DNA of 42,839 nucleotides from a bacterium. Its GTDB lineage: Bacteria > UBA8248. Under the pieces are notes generated by a model that had not been told where the DNA came from, did no database searches, and saw only the letters and a list, made by a program, of their open reading frames with translations. This document shows positions 1 through 7,964 of this stretch, piece by piece. Made by a program: the position numbers and the translations under genes. Position 1 is the first letter of the stretch. Each line of letters starts with the position of its first letter. The DNA lies in NCBI GenBank assembly GCA_022825065.1, contig JAJDYR010000011.1:1-42839 (forward strand), given 5' to 3'.

Positions 1-399
1 ATGAAAAAGAAAAAGGCAACACCTCCCGTCTGGCTGAGGGGTTTTGCTCTTTCTTGCCCCCCTGTCAAGGGGGGGTAGGGGGGGTTGCCTTTATCCCCTG
101 TCAAGGGGGGGTAGGGGGGGTTCGACTTTCCACCCCGATCACCGGACCCTCATTCATCACGCGCGTCAAACGCTCATTCCTCAATCGCGCTCTGCCCCTC
201 GCCTCACCGCTCGCTTCGAAAACCACCCCCGCATTTGCCCGCAGTTGGCGTCATGGGGAGAGCGGGGGCGCGTGGCAGGATCCCCGTGCGATAGCATGGA
301 CCGCCTTTTTTCCGAAACCGCGTGAATTTCCGTAAATTTCGATAAAATTAGATAAATAAAGATAAATAAATAAAATCTATGTGGCTGATATATATTGGG
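1..399. repeat. Gene-free end region with tandem G-run repeat
   Basis: I see no gene here. Positions 57-122 hold two tandem copies of a G-run repeat (CCCCTGTCAAG followed by two runs of seven G separated by TA). The same family recurs inverted at 36834-36903 and 39457-39575. Positions 335-380 are AT-rich with repeated GATAAATAAA units. That stretch lies directly 3' of the minus-strand flavoprotein gene, so its transcript there is U-rich and may help end transcription. The open frames that cross this region are low-complexity Gly/Arg/Pro translations and are not credible as proteins. Confidence 0.7.
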
Positions 400-2028
400 T
401 TAGGCCGATATGGCGCCGACGGGGCGGGTAAGGGCCGAAAAGCCGTCTCCGGTTTTTTTCACGAAAACGTTCACCCGCCAGCGCGCGTCGTCGGGCTCGG
501 GGTAGTCCGTCCGGTAGTGCGCGCCCCGGCTCTCCGTCCGCATGAGGGCGCTCTCCACCACCGCCCCCGCGCTCAGGCACATGTTCTCGGCCTCGACGGC
601 CTCCACGAGCCGGGCGGGTTCGCTCCCCCCGCACGCGGCCAGCCCGCGCTCGGCGTCCGCGAGTTCCGCCCGCGCCTCCTCCAGCAGGCCGCCCCCGCGC
701 ACGATGCCGGCGTTCTCCCAGCAGACGCGCTTGATCTCGCGGGCGAGCTCCACCCCGCGGCCAGGCCTCCCCGCCCGCGCCGCCAGCGCGTCCGCATGGC
801 GCCGCGCGAGCGCAGGGTCCGCCGCCCCATCCGCGCCGCGCGCGTATTCGCTCGCCGCCTTCGCCGCGCGCCAGCCCAGCGCGTGGGCCTCGGTGAAGGC
901 GTTGTTCGAGAGGCGGTTCGCCCCGTGCGCGCCCGCGCTCGCCTCCCCCGCCGCGTAGAGGCCCGGCATGGCCGTCGCGCCCCGGCCGTCTATCGGCACC
1001 CCGCCCATGAAGAAGTGGGCCTTGGGCGTGACGAAAATCTCGCTGCTGTGGGGCGAGACGCCCCTTCTCGCGAAGAGCTTGAGGTTGTCGGGGGCGAAGC
1101 GCTCCAGGTCCTCCATCGGGATGCCCGAGAGATCCATCTGCACGGCGCCGTCCACCCCGCCGCCCCGCATGAGTTCGAGATAGACCGCCCGCGCCATCAG
1201 GTCGCGCGTGGCCCCGCCGCCGCCGGGCACGTCGCGCAGGACGTCGGCACCGTCGCGGTTCAGGAAGCGCGCGCCGAGCGGGAACAGCGTGGGCGCCACG
1301 ACCATGTTGCTCTCGGGCCGCTTGATGACGGCCGGGTAGAACTGGACGAACTCCATGTCCGAGAGCGCCAGGCCCGCTCTCAGCGCCATGCCGAAGGCGT
1401 CTCCCGTGATGCCGCCCGCGTTCGTGTTCTCCGCGTATATCTGCCCCGCGCCGCCCGTGGCCAGGATGGTGGCCCCGGCGTGGACGGCGTAAATCGCGCC
1501 GCTCCTGGTGTGAAAGCCGACCACCCCCCGGCAGACGCCGTCCGCCACGAGCAGGTCGACCGCCATGACGTGTTCGAGAATGCGCGCGCCGTCGGCGTCG
1601 AGCTTTTTGCGCAGCGGCCGCGCCACCTCCACCCCCCAGTTCCTGGCTGGATAAAGGCCGCGGTCGCGCCTGTGGCCGCCCTGGGGGTGCAGGTCGAACG
1701 AGCCGTCCCCGCGCGTGAGGAAGGGAACCCCCCAGTCGTAGAGGTCGCGAATCCGCGCGGCGGAATCCGCGCACATGGCGTCGGCGACGTCGGGGTGATT
1801 GAGGTGATCGCCGCCTGCGAGGGTGTCTTCCAGGAACAGGGCCGCGCTGTCGTCGGGCGCGAAATTGGCCGAATGCCCCGCCCGCGCCATAACGATGTTG
1901 CCCGAACTGCCGGGGGACTGCTTGCAGACCAGGAGCGCGTCCGCGCCGCTCTCCATGGCGGCGATAGTGGCCGTCATCGCGGCGGGGCCGCCGCCCAGGA
2001 TCGCTACGTCGCAGGAGAGGTTTTCCAT
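400..2028 (-). CDS. FAD-dependent fumarate reductase/succinate dehydrogenase-like flavoprotein
   Basis: This is a 542-residue flavoprotein of the FrdA/SdhA/NadB superfamily, expected to catalyse FAD-linked oxidation or reduction of a dicarboxylate-like or enoate substrate. The N-terminus has the dinucleotide-binding GGGPAA motif (residues 12-17). Further along are the family signatures ATGGAG, TGDAFGMA, DMEFVQFYP and HGANRLSNNAFTE; the last carries substrate-site His and Arg. I start it at ATG 2028. The frame is open further upstream, but that extension lies inside the molybdenum-hydroxylase gene and reads as Arg/Ser-rich nonsense. It is the last gene of the cluster, 52 nt after the large hydroxylase subunit. 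No iron-sulfur or membrane-anchor subunit is adjacent, so it probably works as a soluble single-subunit enzyme. The substrate is unknown. Confidence 0.88.
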   Translation of the reverse strand: MENLSCDVAILGGGPAAMTATIAAMESGADALLVCKQSPGSSGNIVMARAGHSANFAPDDSAALFLEDTLAGGDHLNHPDVADAMCADSAARIRDLYDWGVPFLTRGDGSFDLHPQGGHRRDRGLYPARNWGVEVARPLRKKLDADGARILEHVMAVDLLVADGVCRGVVGFHTRSGAIYAVHAGATILATGGAGQIYAENTNAGGITGDAFGMALRAGLALSDMEFVQFYPAVIKRPESNMVVAPTLFPLGARFLNRDGADVLRDVPGGGGATRDLMARAVYLELMRGGGVDGAVQMDLSGIPMEDLERFAPDNLKLFARRGVSPHSSEIFVTPKAHFFMGGVPIDGRGATAMPGLYAAGEASAGAHGANRLSNNAFTEAHALGWRAAKAASEYARGADGAADPALARRHADALAARAGRPGRGVELAREIKRVCWENAGIVRGGGLLEEARAELADAERGLAACGGSEPARLVEAVEAENMCLSAGAVVESALMRTESRGAHYRTDYPEPDDARWRVNVFVKKTGDGFSALTRPVGAISA

Positions 2029-2080
2029 GGGTCCGCCCGGGATTCGAGAGGGTTTCCGTGATGTGAAACCGGAGGGCGTA

Positions 2081-4351
2081 TTACCGGCCGGCTTCTTCGA
2101 TAGCCTCGAGCACGCGCTCGGGGGTGACGGGCAGGGTGCGGATGCGCGCGCCGCCCGTCGCGTGGTAGACGGCGTTGCAGATCGCCGCCGTGATCGGGTT
2201 GATCGCCACCTCGGCCAGCCCCTTCGCGCCGTAGGGGCCGTAGGGGTCCATCGACTCGAAGAAATCGTGCTCAATCGGCGGGGCGTCCATCGAGGTGGCG
2301 ATGAGGTAGTCGTGAAAATTCCTGCCGCGCAGGCGCCCCTCCAGCGGCGCGAGACCCTCCATCATCGCGTAGCTCATGCCCTGCACCACGCCGCCCTCGA
2401 CCTGGCCCTCCGCGCCCAGCCTGTTGATGACCCGGCCCGGGTCGTGGCCGCAGCAGACCTGCAGGACGGTGACGACGCCCGTCTCCATGTCCACTTCCAC
2501 CTCGGCGCCGTGGGTGCTGAAGGAATACGTGGTCGAGGGGTTTCCGAATTTCTCCTTGTCCAGCACGTCGCCCCCGGCCAGCCACTTGCCCTCGCCCTCG
2601 ATGACGCCGCCCGCGCGCCCCACGACCTCGCCCACCGCCATCTTCCGCTCCGGCAGGGCCTTCGCGCGGACTTCCCCCTCGGCGATTTCGAGTTCATCCG
2701 CCGGGATTTCCATGGCCTCCGCCGCCGCGTCCAGAAGGTTCCTGCGCGCGTCCTCGGCGGCGAGCTTCACGGCGTTTCCGCCGATCAGGGTGATGCGGCT
2801 CGCGAACGCCCCCATCCCGAAGGGCATGTAGCCCGTATCGGTGGGCGGCACCTTGAACCGCTCGACCGGAATCCCCATGACCTCGGAGGCGATGTAGGCC
2901 ATGACGCTCGTGGCCCCCTGGCCCAGGTCCGACTCGCCCGACCAGATCTCGACCTTGCCCTCCTCATCCACGCGGACCACGCCGCTCGAGGGGTCGGTGT
3001 CGTCCGGGCCAAGCTCCACGGAAAACCCCTTGTTTCCCGAAACGTGGATGCAGCTGGCGAGGCCCACGCCGCGGCCTTTCCCGCCCCGGGCGCGCCTGGC
3101 CTTCCAGTCCATCTTATCCACCACGTACCTCGTGGCGTCGGCCACGGCGCAACTGGCTATCTTCCAGCCGTGGAGCGAGACGTCGCCTTTTTCGGTGTAG
3201 TTTTTGAGGCGAAGGTCGGCCGGGTCCAGACCCAGGCCGTCGGCCACGTTGTCGAGGTGGCTCTCCCAGGCGTAGGTGGCCTGCACGTTGCCGAACCCGC
3301 GCATCTGGCCCGAGGGGATGACGTTCGTGTAGACGAGCCTGCCCTGAATCTCGGCGGCGGGCGTTTTATAAAGATTGTCCGTCCGGAGGGCGATGGAACT
3401 CATGATGGCGGGCGAGAGCGAGCTGTAGGCGCCGTTTTCCGCCACGATCCGGACGCGCTTGCCCGCGAGCGCCCCGTCGCGTTTCCAGGCGGATTCCAGC
3501 GAGATGTGCACCGGCATCCTCGGGCGCATGGCGATGAGGTCTTCTTCCAGGCTCATCATGAATTTGACGGGCTTTTCCGCCGCCCGGCTCAGCATCGCCG
3601 CCATGAGGGCCGCCTTCACGTCCAGCTTGCCGCCGAAGGCGCCGCCCGGCTTGGTCTGCGTCACGCGGAAATCATCGGCGGACATGCCCATCACCGGCGC
3701 CAGCATGAAGGTGCGGATCAGGAACACCGACTGCAGGCAGCCCCAGACGGAGATTTTTCCGTCCGGGTGCCACTGCGCCGCGCAGCCGGTGGGCTCGATA
3801 TAGGCCTGGTGGGCGAGATGGGTGTGGAATTCATCGGCGAACGTAGCGTCCGCCTCATCGAACGCCTCGTCTATCGCGCCGCGCCTGATGTGGAACTCGT
3901 TCGCGACGTTGCCGGCGACGGAATCGTGGACGAGAGGCGCTCCGGGCTCCAGCGCTGCGAACGGGTCCGCCACCGTGGGCAATACCTCGTATTCCACGCG
4001 GATGAGCGAGAGCGCCTCGCGGGCCGTCGCCTCGTCCACGGCCGCCACGGCGGCGACTTCGTCCCCCACGTAGCGGACCTTCTCGCGGCAGAACGCGGCC
4101 TCATCCTTGTGATTGATGCCGAACGGGGCGTCCGGCGTGTTGTTTTTCGACAGGACGACGGCGACGCCCGGCAGGCGCTCCGCGGCCGAGGTGTCGACGC
4201 GCAATATCCTCGCATGGGGATGCGGGCTCCTGAGCGCCATGCCGGTGAGCGCGTCCGGAAGCTCCAGATCGTCGATGAAAACCGTGGCGCCCGAGACTTT
4301 CTCGGCCGCATCGATGATGGGGTGGGGCCGGCCGACGACGCGCTCGCTCAT
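2081..4351 (-). CDS. Xanthine dehydrogenase family molybdopterin-binding subunit
   Basis: This 756-residue protein is the large subunit of a xanthine dehydrogenase/aldehyde oxidase-type molybdenum hydroxylase. It binds the Mo-molybdopterin cofactor and hydroxylates a C-H bond with water-derived oxygen. Visible motifs are the N-terminal a/b hammerhead domain (about residues 15-125), GGAFGGK, and QMRGFGN, which resembles hydroxybenzoyl-CoA reductase types. GAKGLAE near the C-terminus contains the expected catalytic Glu (about residue 714). Its ATG overlaps the TGA of the 2Fe-2S subunit gene by 4 nt, showing translational coupling. With the two upstream genes it completes a heterotrimer of Mo, 2Fe-2S and FAD subunits encoded as separate polypeptides, as in the CO dehydrogenase/nicotine dehydrogenase layout. 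The CO dehydrogenase active-site Cys loop (AYRCSFR) is absent, so CO is not the likely substrate. Confidence 0.93.
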   Translation of the reverse strand: MSERVVGRPHPIIDAAEKVSGATVFIDDLELPDALTGMALRSPHPHARILRVDTSAAERLPGVAVVLSKNNTPDAPFGINHKDEAAFCREKVRYVGDEVAAVAAVDEATAREALSLIRVEYEVLPTVADPFAALEPGAPLVHDSVAGNVANEFHIRRGAIDEAFDEADATFADEFHTHLAHQAYIEPTGCAAQWHPDGKISVWGCLQSVFLIRTFMLAPVMGMSADDFRVTQTKPGGAFGGKLDVKAALMAAMLSRAAEKPVKFMMSLEEDLIAMRPRMPVHISLESAWKRDGALAGKRVRIVAENGAYSSLSPAIMSSIALRTDNLYKTPAAEIQGRLVYTNVIPSGQMRGFGNVQATYAWESHLDNVADGLGLDPADLRLKNYTEKGDVSLHGWKIASCAVADATRYVVDKMDWKARRARGGKGRGVGLASCIHVSGNKGFSVELGPDDTDPSSGVVRVDEEGKVEIWSGESDLGQGATSVMAYIASEVMGIPVERFKVPPTDTGYMPFGMGAFASRITLIGGNAVKLAAEDARRNLLDAAAEAMEIPADELEIAEGEVRAKALPERKMAVGEVVGRAGGVIEGEGKWLAGGDVLDKEKFGNPSTTYSFSTHGAEVEVDMETGVVTVLQVCCGHDPGRVINRLGAEGQVEGGVVQGMSYAMMEGLAPLEGRLRGRNFHDYLIATSMDAPPIEHDFFESMDPYGPYGAKGLAEVAINPITAAICNAVYHATGGARIRTLPVTPERVLEAIEEAGR

Positions 4352-4830
4352 GAGCCGCCTCCTTCACTGATCTGCCGGGCGGCGGCCGAGACCGCCTCGA
4401 AAATCTTTTTATACCCCGTGCAGCGGCAAAGATTCCCCGCGAGGCCGCGCTGGATGTCCTCGCGCGAGGGCGCAGCGTTCTCATCCAGGAGCGCCTTCGC
4501 CGACACGACGATTCCCGGCGTGCAGAACCCGCACTGCACGCCTCCTTTTTCGATGAGCTGCTCCTGAACCGGGTGGAGGTCGTCTTCGGTTCCGATACCG
4601 CGCACGGTGGTGATTTCGGCGCCGTCCGCCTGCGCGGCGAACACGAGGCAGGCGTTCACCGCCACGCCGTCGAGCAAAACGGCGCACGCGCCGCAATCGC
4701 CCCCCTCGCAACTGAGCTTCACCTCGACGTAGCCGACCCGTCTGAGCGCCCGCAGGAGCGTCTCGTCCCCCCGCACGGCGAGGGATTCGTCATTTCCGTT
4801 CACGCTAAATTTTATTTCGTATGTACTCAT
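4348..4830 (-). CDS. 2Fe-2S subunit of molybdenum hydroxylase
   Basis: This 160-residue small subunit carries the two [2Fe-2S] clusters that pass electrons from the molybdenum site to FAD. The plant-ferredoxin-type cluster is held by Cys41, Cys46, Cys49 and Cys61. The C-terminal helical cluster is held by Cys100, Cys103, Cys135 and Cys137 (CGFC and CRC motifs). All eight expected ligands are present and correctly spaced, and the length is typical of the family. It overlaps the start of the Mo subunit by 4 nt and lies 30 nt downstream of the FAD subunit gene. The gene order FAD, 2Fe-2S, Mo matches the coxM-coxS-coxL arrangement. Confidence 0.95.
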   Translation of the reverse strand: MSTYEIKFSVNGNDESLAVRGDETLLRALRRVGYVEVKLSCEGGDCGACAVLLDGVAVNACLVFAAQADGAEITTVRGIGTEDDLHPVQEQLIEKGGVQCGFCTPGIVVSAKALLDENAAPSREDIQRGLAGNLCRCTGYKKIFEAVSAAARQISEGGGS

Positions 4831-4860
4831 TTTTTCTCAATTAAAAATGCCGAATTTTCA

Positions 4861-5715
4861 TTACACAGCCGCGATTTGCGGCATTCCCAGCGCTTTTTTC
4901 AGCAGGCGGCGGACCAGTACGCCGCACATTTTCCTGCGGTACGCAGCACTCGCCCGCACGTCGTCAATGGGCCGGGCGCCATCCGCTGCGGCGGCTGCAG
5001 CCGCCTCGATTTCCGCCTCACCGATCTCCTTGCCCCGCAGATGCGCCTCGGCCGCTCGCGCGCGATACGGCACCGCCGCCACCGCGCCCATGCCAATGGC
5101 GGCCTCCGCGCAAACGCTCTCTTCCATCCGGAGAATGACCGCCACGCCCACGACGGCGATGGCCATCGCGCGCCTGAGCTGAAGTTTGTAGTACGCGCAA
5201 CGATCCGCCGTTCCCAGCGGGTCGATGACGACGGCCGTCATGAGCTCTTCCGGCCGCGCGGCCGTTTTCCGGTAATCGAGAAAGAATTCCGAAAGCGGAA
5301 GAGTTCGTTCTCCCTCCGCCGAGGCCAATTCAACGACGGCGTCTTGCGCCAGCAGGGGCGGGGCCAGATCGGCTGCGGGCGAGGCGTCCATGAGGTTTCC
5401 CGCCACGCTCGCGCGGTTTCTCACCAGGGGACCCGCGAATTCGAGGGCGCTCTCGTACAGAGGCGAGGCGGCATCGCGTATCAGCCCCGAATCCAGCAAA
5501 TCCGTGACCGTCGCAAGCGCTCCGATTCTGATCTTCCCGTCCGCCTCCTCGATGAAGCGAAGCTCGTCCAGGCGGCTGATGTCCACCGCGCGCGCTATTT
5601 TCTTGCGCCCGAAGAGAACGTCCGGCACGAGGTTCGTGCCGCCCGCCACGAAAGCAGCGCCGTCCCCCGCAGCCGCCAGTGCCTCATCCACCGATGTCGC
5701 GCGTAAAAATTCCAT
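4861..5715 (-). CDS. FAD-binding subunit of molybdenum hydroxylase
   Basis: This 284-residue medium subunit (CoxM/HcrB type) takes electrons from the 2Fe-2S subunit and passes them to an acceptor. The FAD pyrophosphate-binding motif AGGTNLVPD is at residues 24-32. A second FAD-contact segment, SVAGNLMDASPAADLAPPLL, is near residue 100. The C-terminal CO dehydrogenase flavoprotein domain follows. No extra 4Fe-4S loop is seen, which argues against a 4-hydroxybenzoyl-CoA reductase beta subunit. The gene is 74 nt downstream of the selenocysteine AhpD-like gene and is probably in the same transcript. The electron acceptor is unknown. Confidence 0.93.
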   Translation of the reverse strand: MEFLRATSVDEALAAAGDGAAFVAGGTNLVPDVLFGRKKIARAVDISRLDELRFIEEADGKIRIGALATVTDLLDSGLIRDAASPLYESALEFAGPLVRNRASVAGNLMDASPAADLAPPLLAQDAVVELASAEGERTLPLSEFFLDYRKTAARPEELMTAVVIDPLGTADRCAYYKLQLRRAMAIAVVGVAVILRMEESVCAEAAIGMGAVAAVPYRARAAEAHLRGKEIGEAEIEAAAAAAADGARPIDDVRASAAYRRKMCGVLVRRLLKKALGMPQIAAV

Positions 5716-5789
5716 GTCCTGCCCTATTCTGAAAATTCCGCTTCGTCAAAGCCCGCGCCCACCCGGCGCTCTCCGCAAGATTTCACGAA

Positions 5790-6587
5790 TCATGGCCTGA
5801 TGTCGGATTCAATCTGCATCCCGGTCGCCAGGGCGTTGAAACTGTTGTAGTGGTCCACCACGCCGAGAATCTCGAGGATTCGCCCCGGGTCCCAGCCCAG
5901 ATTCACCAGATACGAATGAAAATACCGTATGAAATACCCCGACCCGTTCGTGGCGCTGACGCCGAAACCCACGGCCGCCTTGGCCCCTTTTTCGAGAACG
6001 CCTCCATCGAGCATGAGCTTGTGCTTGTTCCACGTCGATTCGAAATAATGCCGGTTCCGCGCCAGACAGCGCCAGTAACGCGGCACGCCGTCTCTACCCA
6101 GGCGCGCCGATTCCACCTCCGCCACCTCGCTCATCAGTTCACGGACGACCGGGTCGACTTCCTCTTCTTCCGCATCCGGCAGAAGGGGCGGCGTATCCTC
6201 ATCCTCCAACAAAAGTCCGAAAGCGACCTTGTTCATCCCCGAGACGTGATCCGTCAGCCCGATCAACTCCGTGATGCCCACCTCATCGACCCCCATCCGC
6301 ATGACCGCGGCGATGTGGGAGTCGATTCAGTAGTCGCACGCGTTGACGATGGAAACCGCCGAGGCGACCATCTCCTTGACCAGAGGCGGCACGTCCCCGC
6401 GCTGCATCGTGGCGCGCGAGCGCTCCCAACTCGCCTTCATGTATTCGGGGTGACGGGTCATGGAGCGCCAGATGTTCGAGAGCGAGTCGACCCCGAATAC
6501 GCGCTTCTCGCGCGTCTTGACGCGTTCGACGAGATCGCGCGCCGCCTCGGGCACCTCGTCATCGGCCAACTGGCGGATCGTCGCCAT
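5790..6587 (-). CDS. AhpD-like (CMD-family) selenoprotein, tandem domains, Sec87 encoded by UGA
   Basis: The frame runs from ATG 6587 to TGA 5790, giving 265 residues interrupted once by an in-frame TGA at 6327-6329. It reads N-A-C84-D-Y-(UGA87)-I-D-S-H91, which is the AhpD active-site pattern C-x-x-C-x3-H with the second Cys replaced. Glu72 lies 12 residues before Cys84. This matches the Glu118-Cys130-Cys133-His137 spacing of Mycobacterium AhpD, in which Cys133 is the peroxidatic residue. Residues after the UGA are colinear with the family (AAVMRMGVDEVGITEL). A second AhpD-like repeat (about 150-265) has lost its cysteines (NGSGYF). Just 3' of the UGA is a 42-nt hairpin resembling a bacterial SECIS. 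GAGGG lies 5 nt before the ATG. A conventional annotation would split this gene into 86-aa and 170-aa pieces. Likely role: thiol/selenol peroxidase or redox partner of the surrounding catabolic enzymes (inference). Confidence 0.9.
6285..6326 (-). promoter_or_regulatory. Putative bacterial SECIS hairpin
   Basis: In the transcript, the ten bases straight after the UGA (6326-6317, AUCGACUCCC) pair completely with 6294-6285 (GGGGGUCGAU), with one U-G wobble. After an asymmetric internal loop (ACAUCG opposite AU), CCGC (6310-6307) pairs with GCGG (6300-6297). The 6-nt apical loop is GGUCAU (6306-6301). The loop opens 21 nt after the UGA. That lies within the roughly 16-37 nt spacing usual for bacterial SECIS elements, and GGUC is the same tetranucleotide found in the loop of the E. 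coli fdhF SECIS that SelB recognises. Found by eye; no folding energy was computed. Confidence 0.82.
6327..6329 (-). other. Selenocysteine codon (in-frame UGA, residue 87)
   Basis: TGA interrupts an otherwise continuous frame exactly where CMD/AhpD proteins have the second Cys of C-x-x-C. Reassignment of UGA to Trp is unlikely because UGA ends many genes here, for example livM at 9472 and the sugar permease at 31427. Trp at this position would also destroy the active site. Confidence 0.88.
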
Positions 6588-6658
6588 GAAACCCTCATAC
6601 CACCAGGCTCAGGAACACCACCTCATCCTCGGCGGCGTCCCCGAACCCGGCCGGAAGA

Positions 6659-7867
6659 CTATCTCGGATACCTGAACTTCGCGTTCGCAACACTCTTCGG
6701 ACCCACCGTCTTGCGCTTTCCGTCCTGCACCTGGAACAAAACGATGGCGCTGGCCGCGTTCATGTTGCGCTTGTCGAACTTCACGGGGCCGAAGAAAGTT
6801 TTCAAGTCGGTGTTGGCAATCGCGTCGCGAACCTTTTTCTTATCGAGTGTGCCTGCCGCCTCGATTGCCTTCTGGGCGACGATACCCGCAGTCGTCGACG
6901 CCGCGGCGACGTAGTCCGGCTCCTGTTTGAACTTGGCGCGCCAGATTTTCCCGAAGTCCCGCGCCGAGCCGATGAACTCGCCCTTGTAATCGAGCGCCTC
7001 ACCCCACCAGGCGGCGGTCAGGATGTTGTTGGCCGTGCCTTTGAGCGATTCCGTGAACTGCGCGTATACCGGACCCACCATGGTGAACAGGATTTTGGGC
7101 TTCACTCCCAACTCGTTCGCCTGCTTGGTAGCGAGGAGGGTGTCGGGAAGATAGCCGGCCACCATGAGCACGTCGGGATTCTTACCCTTCACGATCGTGA
7201 GCCAGGTGGACATGTCCTTCGAATCCTTGGGGAACTCGGCGTAGTAGACGTCCGTGAAGCCTTGCTTTTTCGCCGCCGACCTGATCGTCTTCGTAATGGC
7301 GCGCGGGAAGAAGTCGTTGCGCGTCACGAAAGCGATGGTCTTCGGCATCGGCTTTTGCTCTTTCAAGAGCGTCAGGAAGTTGTTCGGCAAATACGAATTC
7401 GGCGCCAGAAGTCCGAAGAGGTATTTGTAGCCCTGGTCGAATATCGGCTCGGAACTCGCTACGGGCGCGATGAGAGGAACCTGATAGCGCTCCGTGATCG
7501 CGGCGACGGACTTCGTCGCTCCACTTCCGAACGGACCAAGCAGGAGGTCCACCTTTTCCTTGGTGATGAGCCGCTCGGCGAGCTTCGTGGCCGTCGGCGT
7601 CTTGCTCTCGTAGTCGTAGTAGACGATCTTCACCTTCATCTTCTTGCCGCCTACGTTGATGCCGCCCGCCTTGTTGACGCGCTCGCGCCAGATTTCATAG
7701 CCCGCCTGCTGCTTTTTCCCCTCGGTGGCGAGCGGACCCGTAAGCGGCAAGGCGGCGCCGAACTTGATCTCCGCCGCCTGGGCGCCGTCCGGACCCTGTA
7801 GGCCCGTCACACCGAATGTGACAAACAAGACTGCTGCGATGAGAAACAACAAATTCCGCCTTCTCAT
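6659..7867 (-). CDS. Branched-chain amino acid/amide ABC transporter substrate-binding protein
   Basis: This 402-residue periplasmic binding protein of the LivJ/LivK/AmiC type I fold captures the substrate for the LivHMGF permease encoded upstream. A signal peptide (MRRRNLLFLIAAVLF, with probable cleavage after AQA near residue 32) precedes the typical mature start EIKFGAALPLTGPLA. The motif KVDLLLGPFGSG and the repeat architecture with two ligand lobes match the family. I start it at ATG 7867 because GAGGAGG lies about 6 nt upstream; the open frame extends 17 codons further without such a signal. It follows livF by about 97 nt and precedes the selenoprotein gene by 71 nt. Specificity cannot be read from sequence; relatives bind amino acids, amides, urea and aromatic acids. 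Confidence 0.92.
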   Translation of the reverse strand: MRRRNLLFLIAAVLFVTFGVTGLQGPDGAQAAEIKFGAALPLTGPLATEGKKQQAGYEIWRERVNKAGGINVGGKKMKVKIVYYDYESKTPTATKLAERLITKEKVDLLLGPFGSGATKSVAAITERYQVPLIAPVASSEPIFDQGYKYLFGLLAPNSYLPNNFLTLLKEQKPMPKTIAFVTRNDFFPRAITKTIRSAAKKQGFTDVYYAEFPKDSKDMSTWLTIVKGKNPDVLMVAGYLPDTLLATKQANELGVKPKILFTMVGPVYAQFTESLKGTANNILTAAWWGEALDYKGEFIGSARDFGKIWRAKFKQEPDYVAAASTTAGIVAQKAIEAAGTLDKKKVRDAIANTDLKTFFGPVKFDKRNMNAASAIVLFQVQDGKRKTVGPKSVANAKFRYPR

Positions 7868-7964
7868 GATTCGCCTCCTCAATGGTTGAGTGCTGCCTCT
7901 TCCGTTCTCGATTTGCACACGACTCGCGTAAATGTTGGTTTCAGACAGAGTATATGAAAACGCG

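Noticed and set aside
379..4567. Long plus-strand frames (560 and 914 residues) opposite the flavoprotein and Mo-hydroxylase genes
   Set aside because: They are His/Arg/Ala-rich antisense shadows caused by high GC content. The minus-strand frames carry all family motifs.
2081..5715. Aerobic CO dehydrogenase (coxMSL)
   Set aside because: Gene order fits, but the large subunit lacks the AYRCSFR active-site loop that defines CO-oxidising enzymes.
5716..5792. Second readthrough at the final TGA of the selenoprotein gene (5790-5792)
   Set aside because: A small stem (GCGCC-GGGTG-GGCGC) lies 3' of it, but it is only 5 bp. The next 20 codons show no AhpD-like sequence, and the domain is complete at that point, so this TGA is taken as the true stop.
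6327..6329. UGA as a pseudogene mutation or sequencing error splitting an ordinary AhpD gene
   Set aside because: A random stop falling on the one codon for the peroxidatic Cys, followed by a well-formed hairpin with a GGUC loop and an intact frame to the end, is much less likely than selenocysteine. It remains the main alternative until selA/selB are found.
6588..6658. Short protein-like frame ending DAAEDEVVFLSLVV between the binding-protein and selenoprotein genes
   Set aside because: It has no start or ribosome-binding site of its own and would have to overlap the binding-protein gene in another frame.
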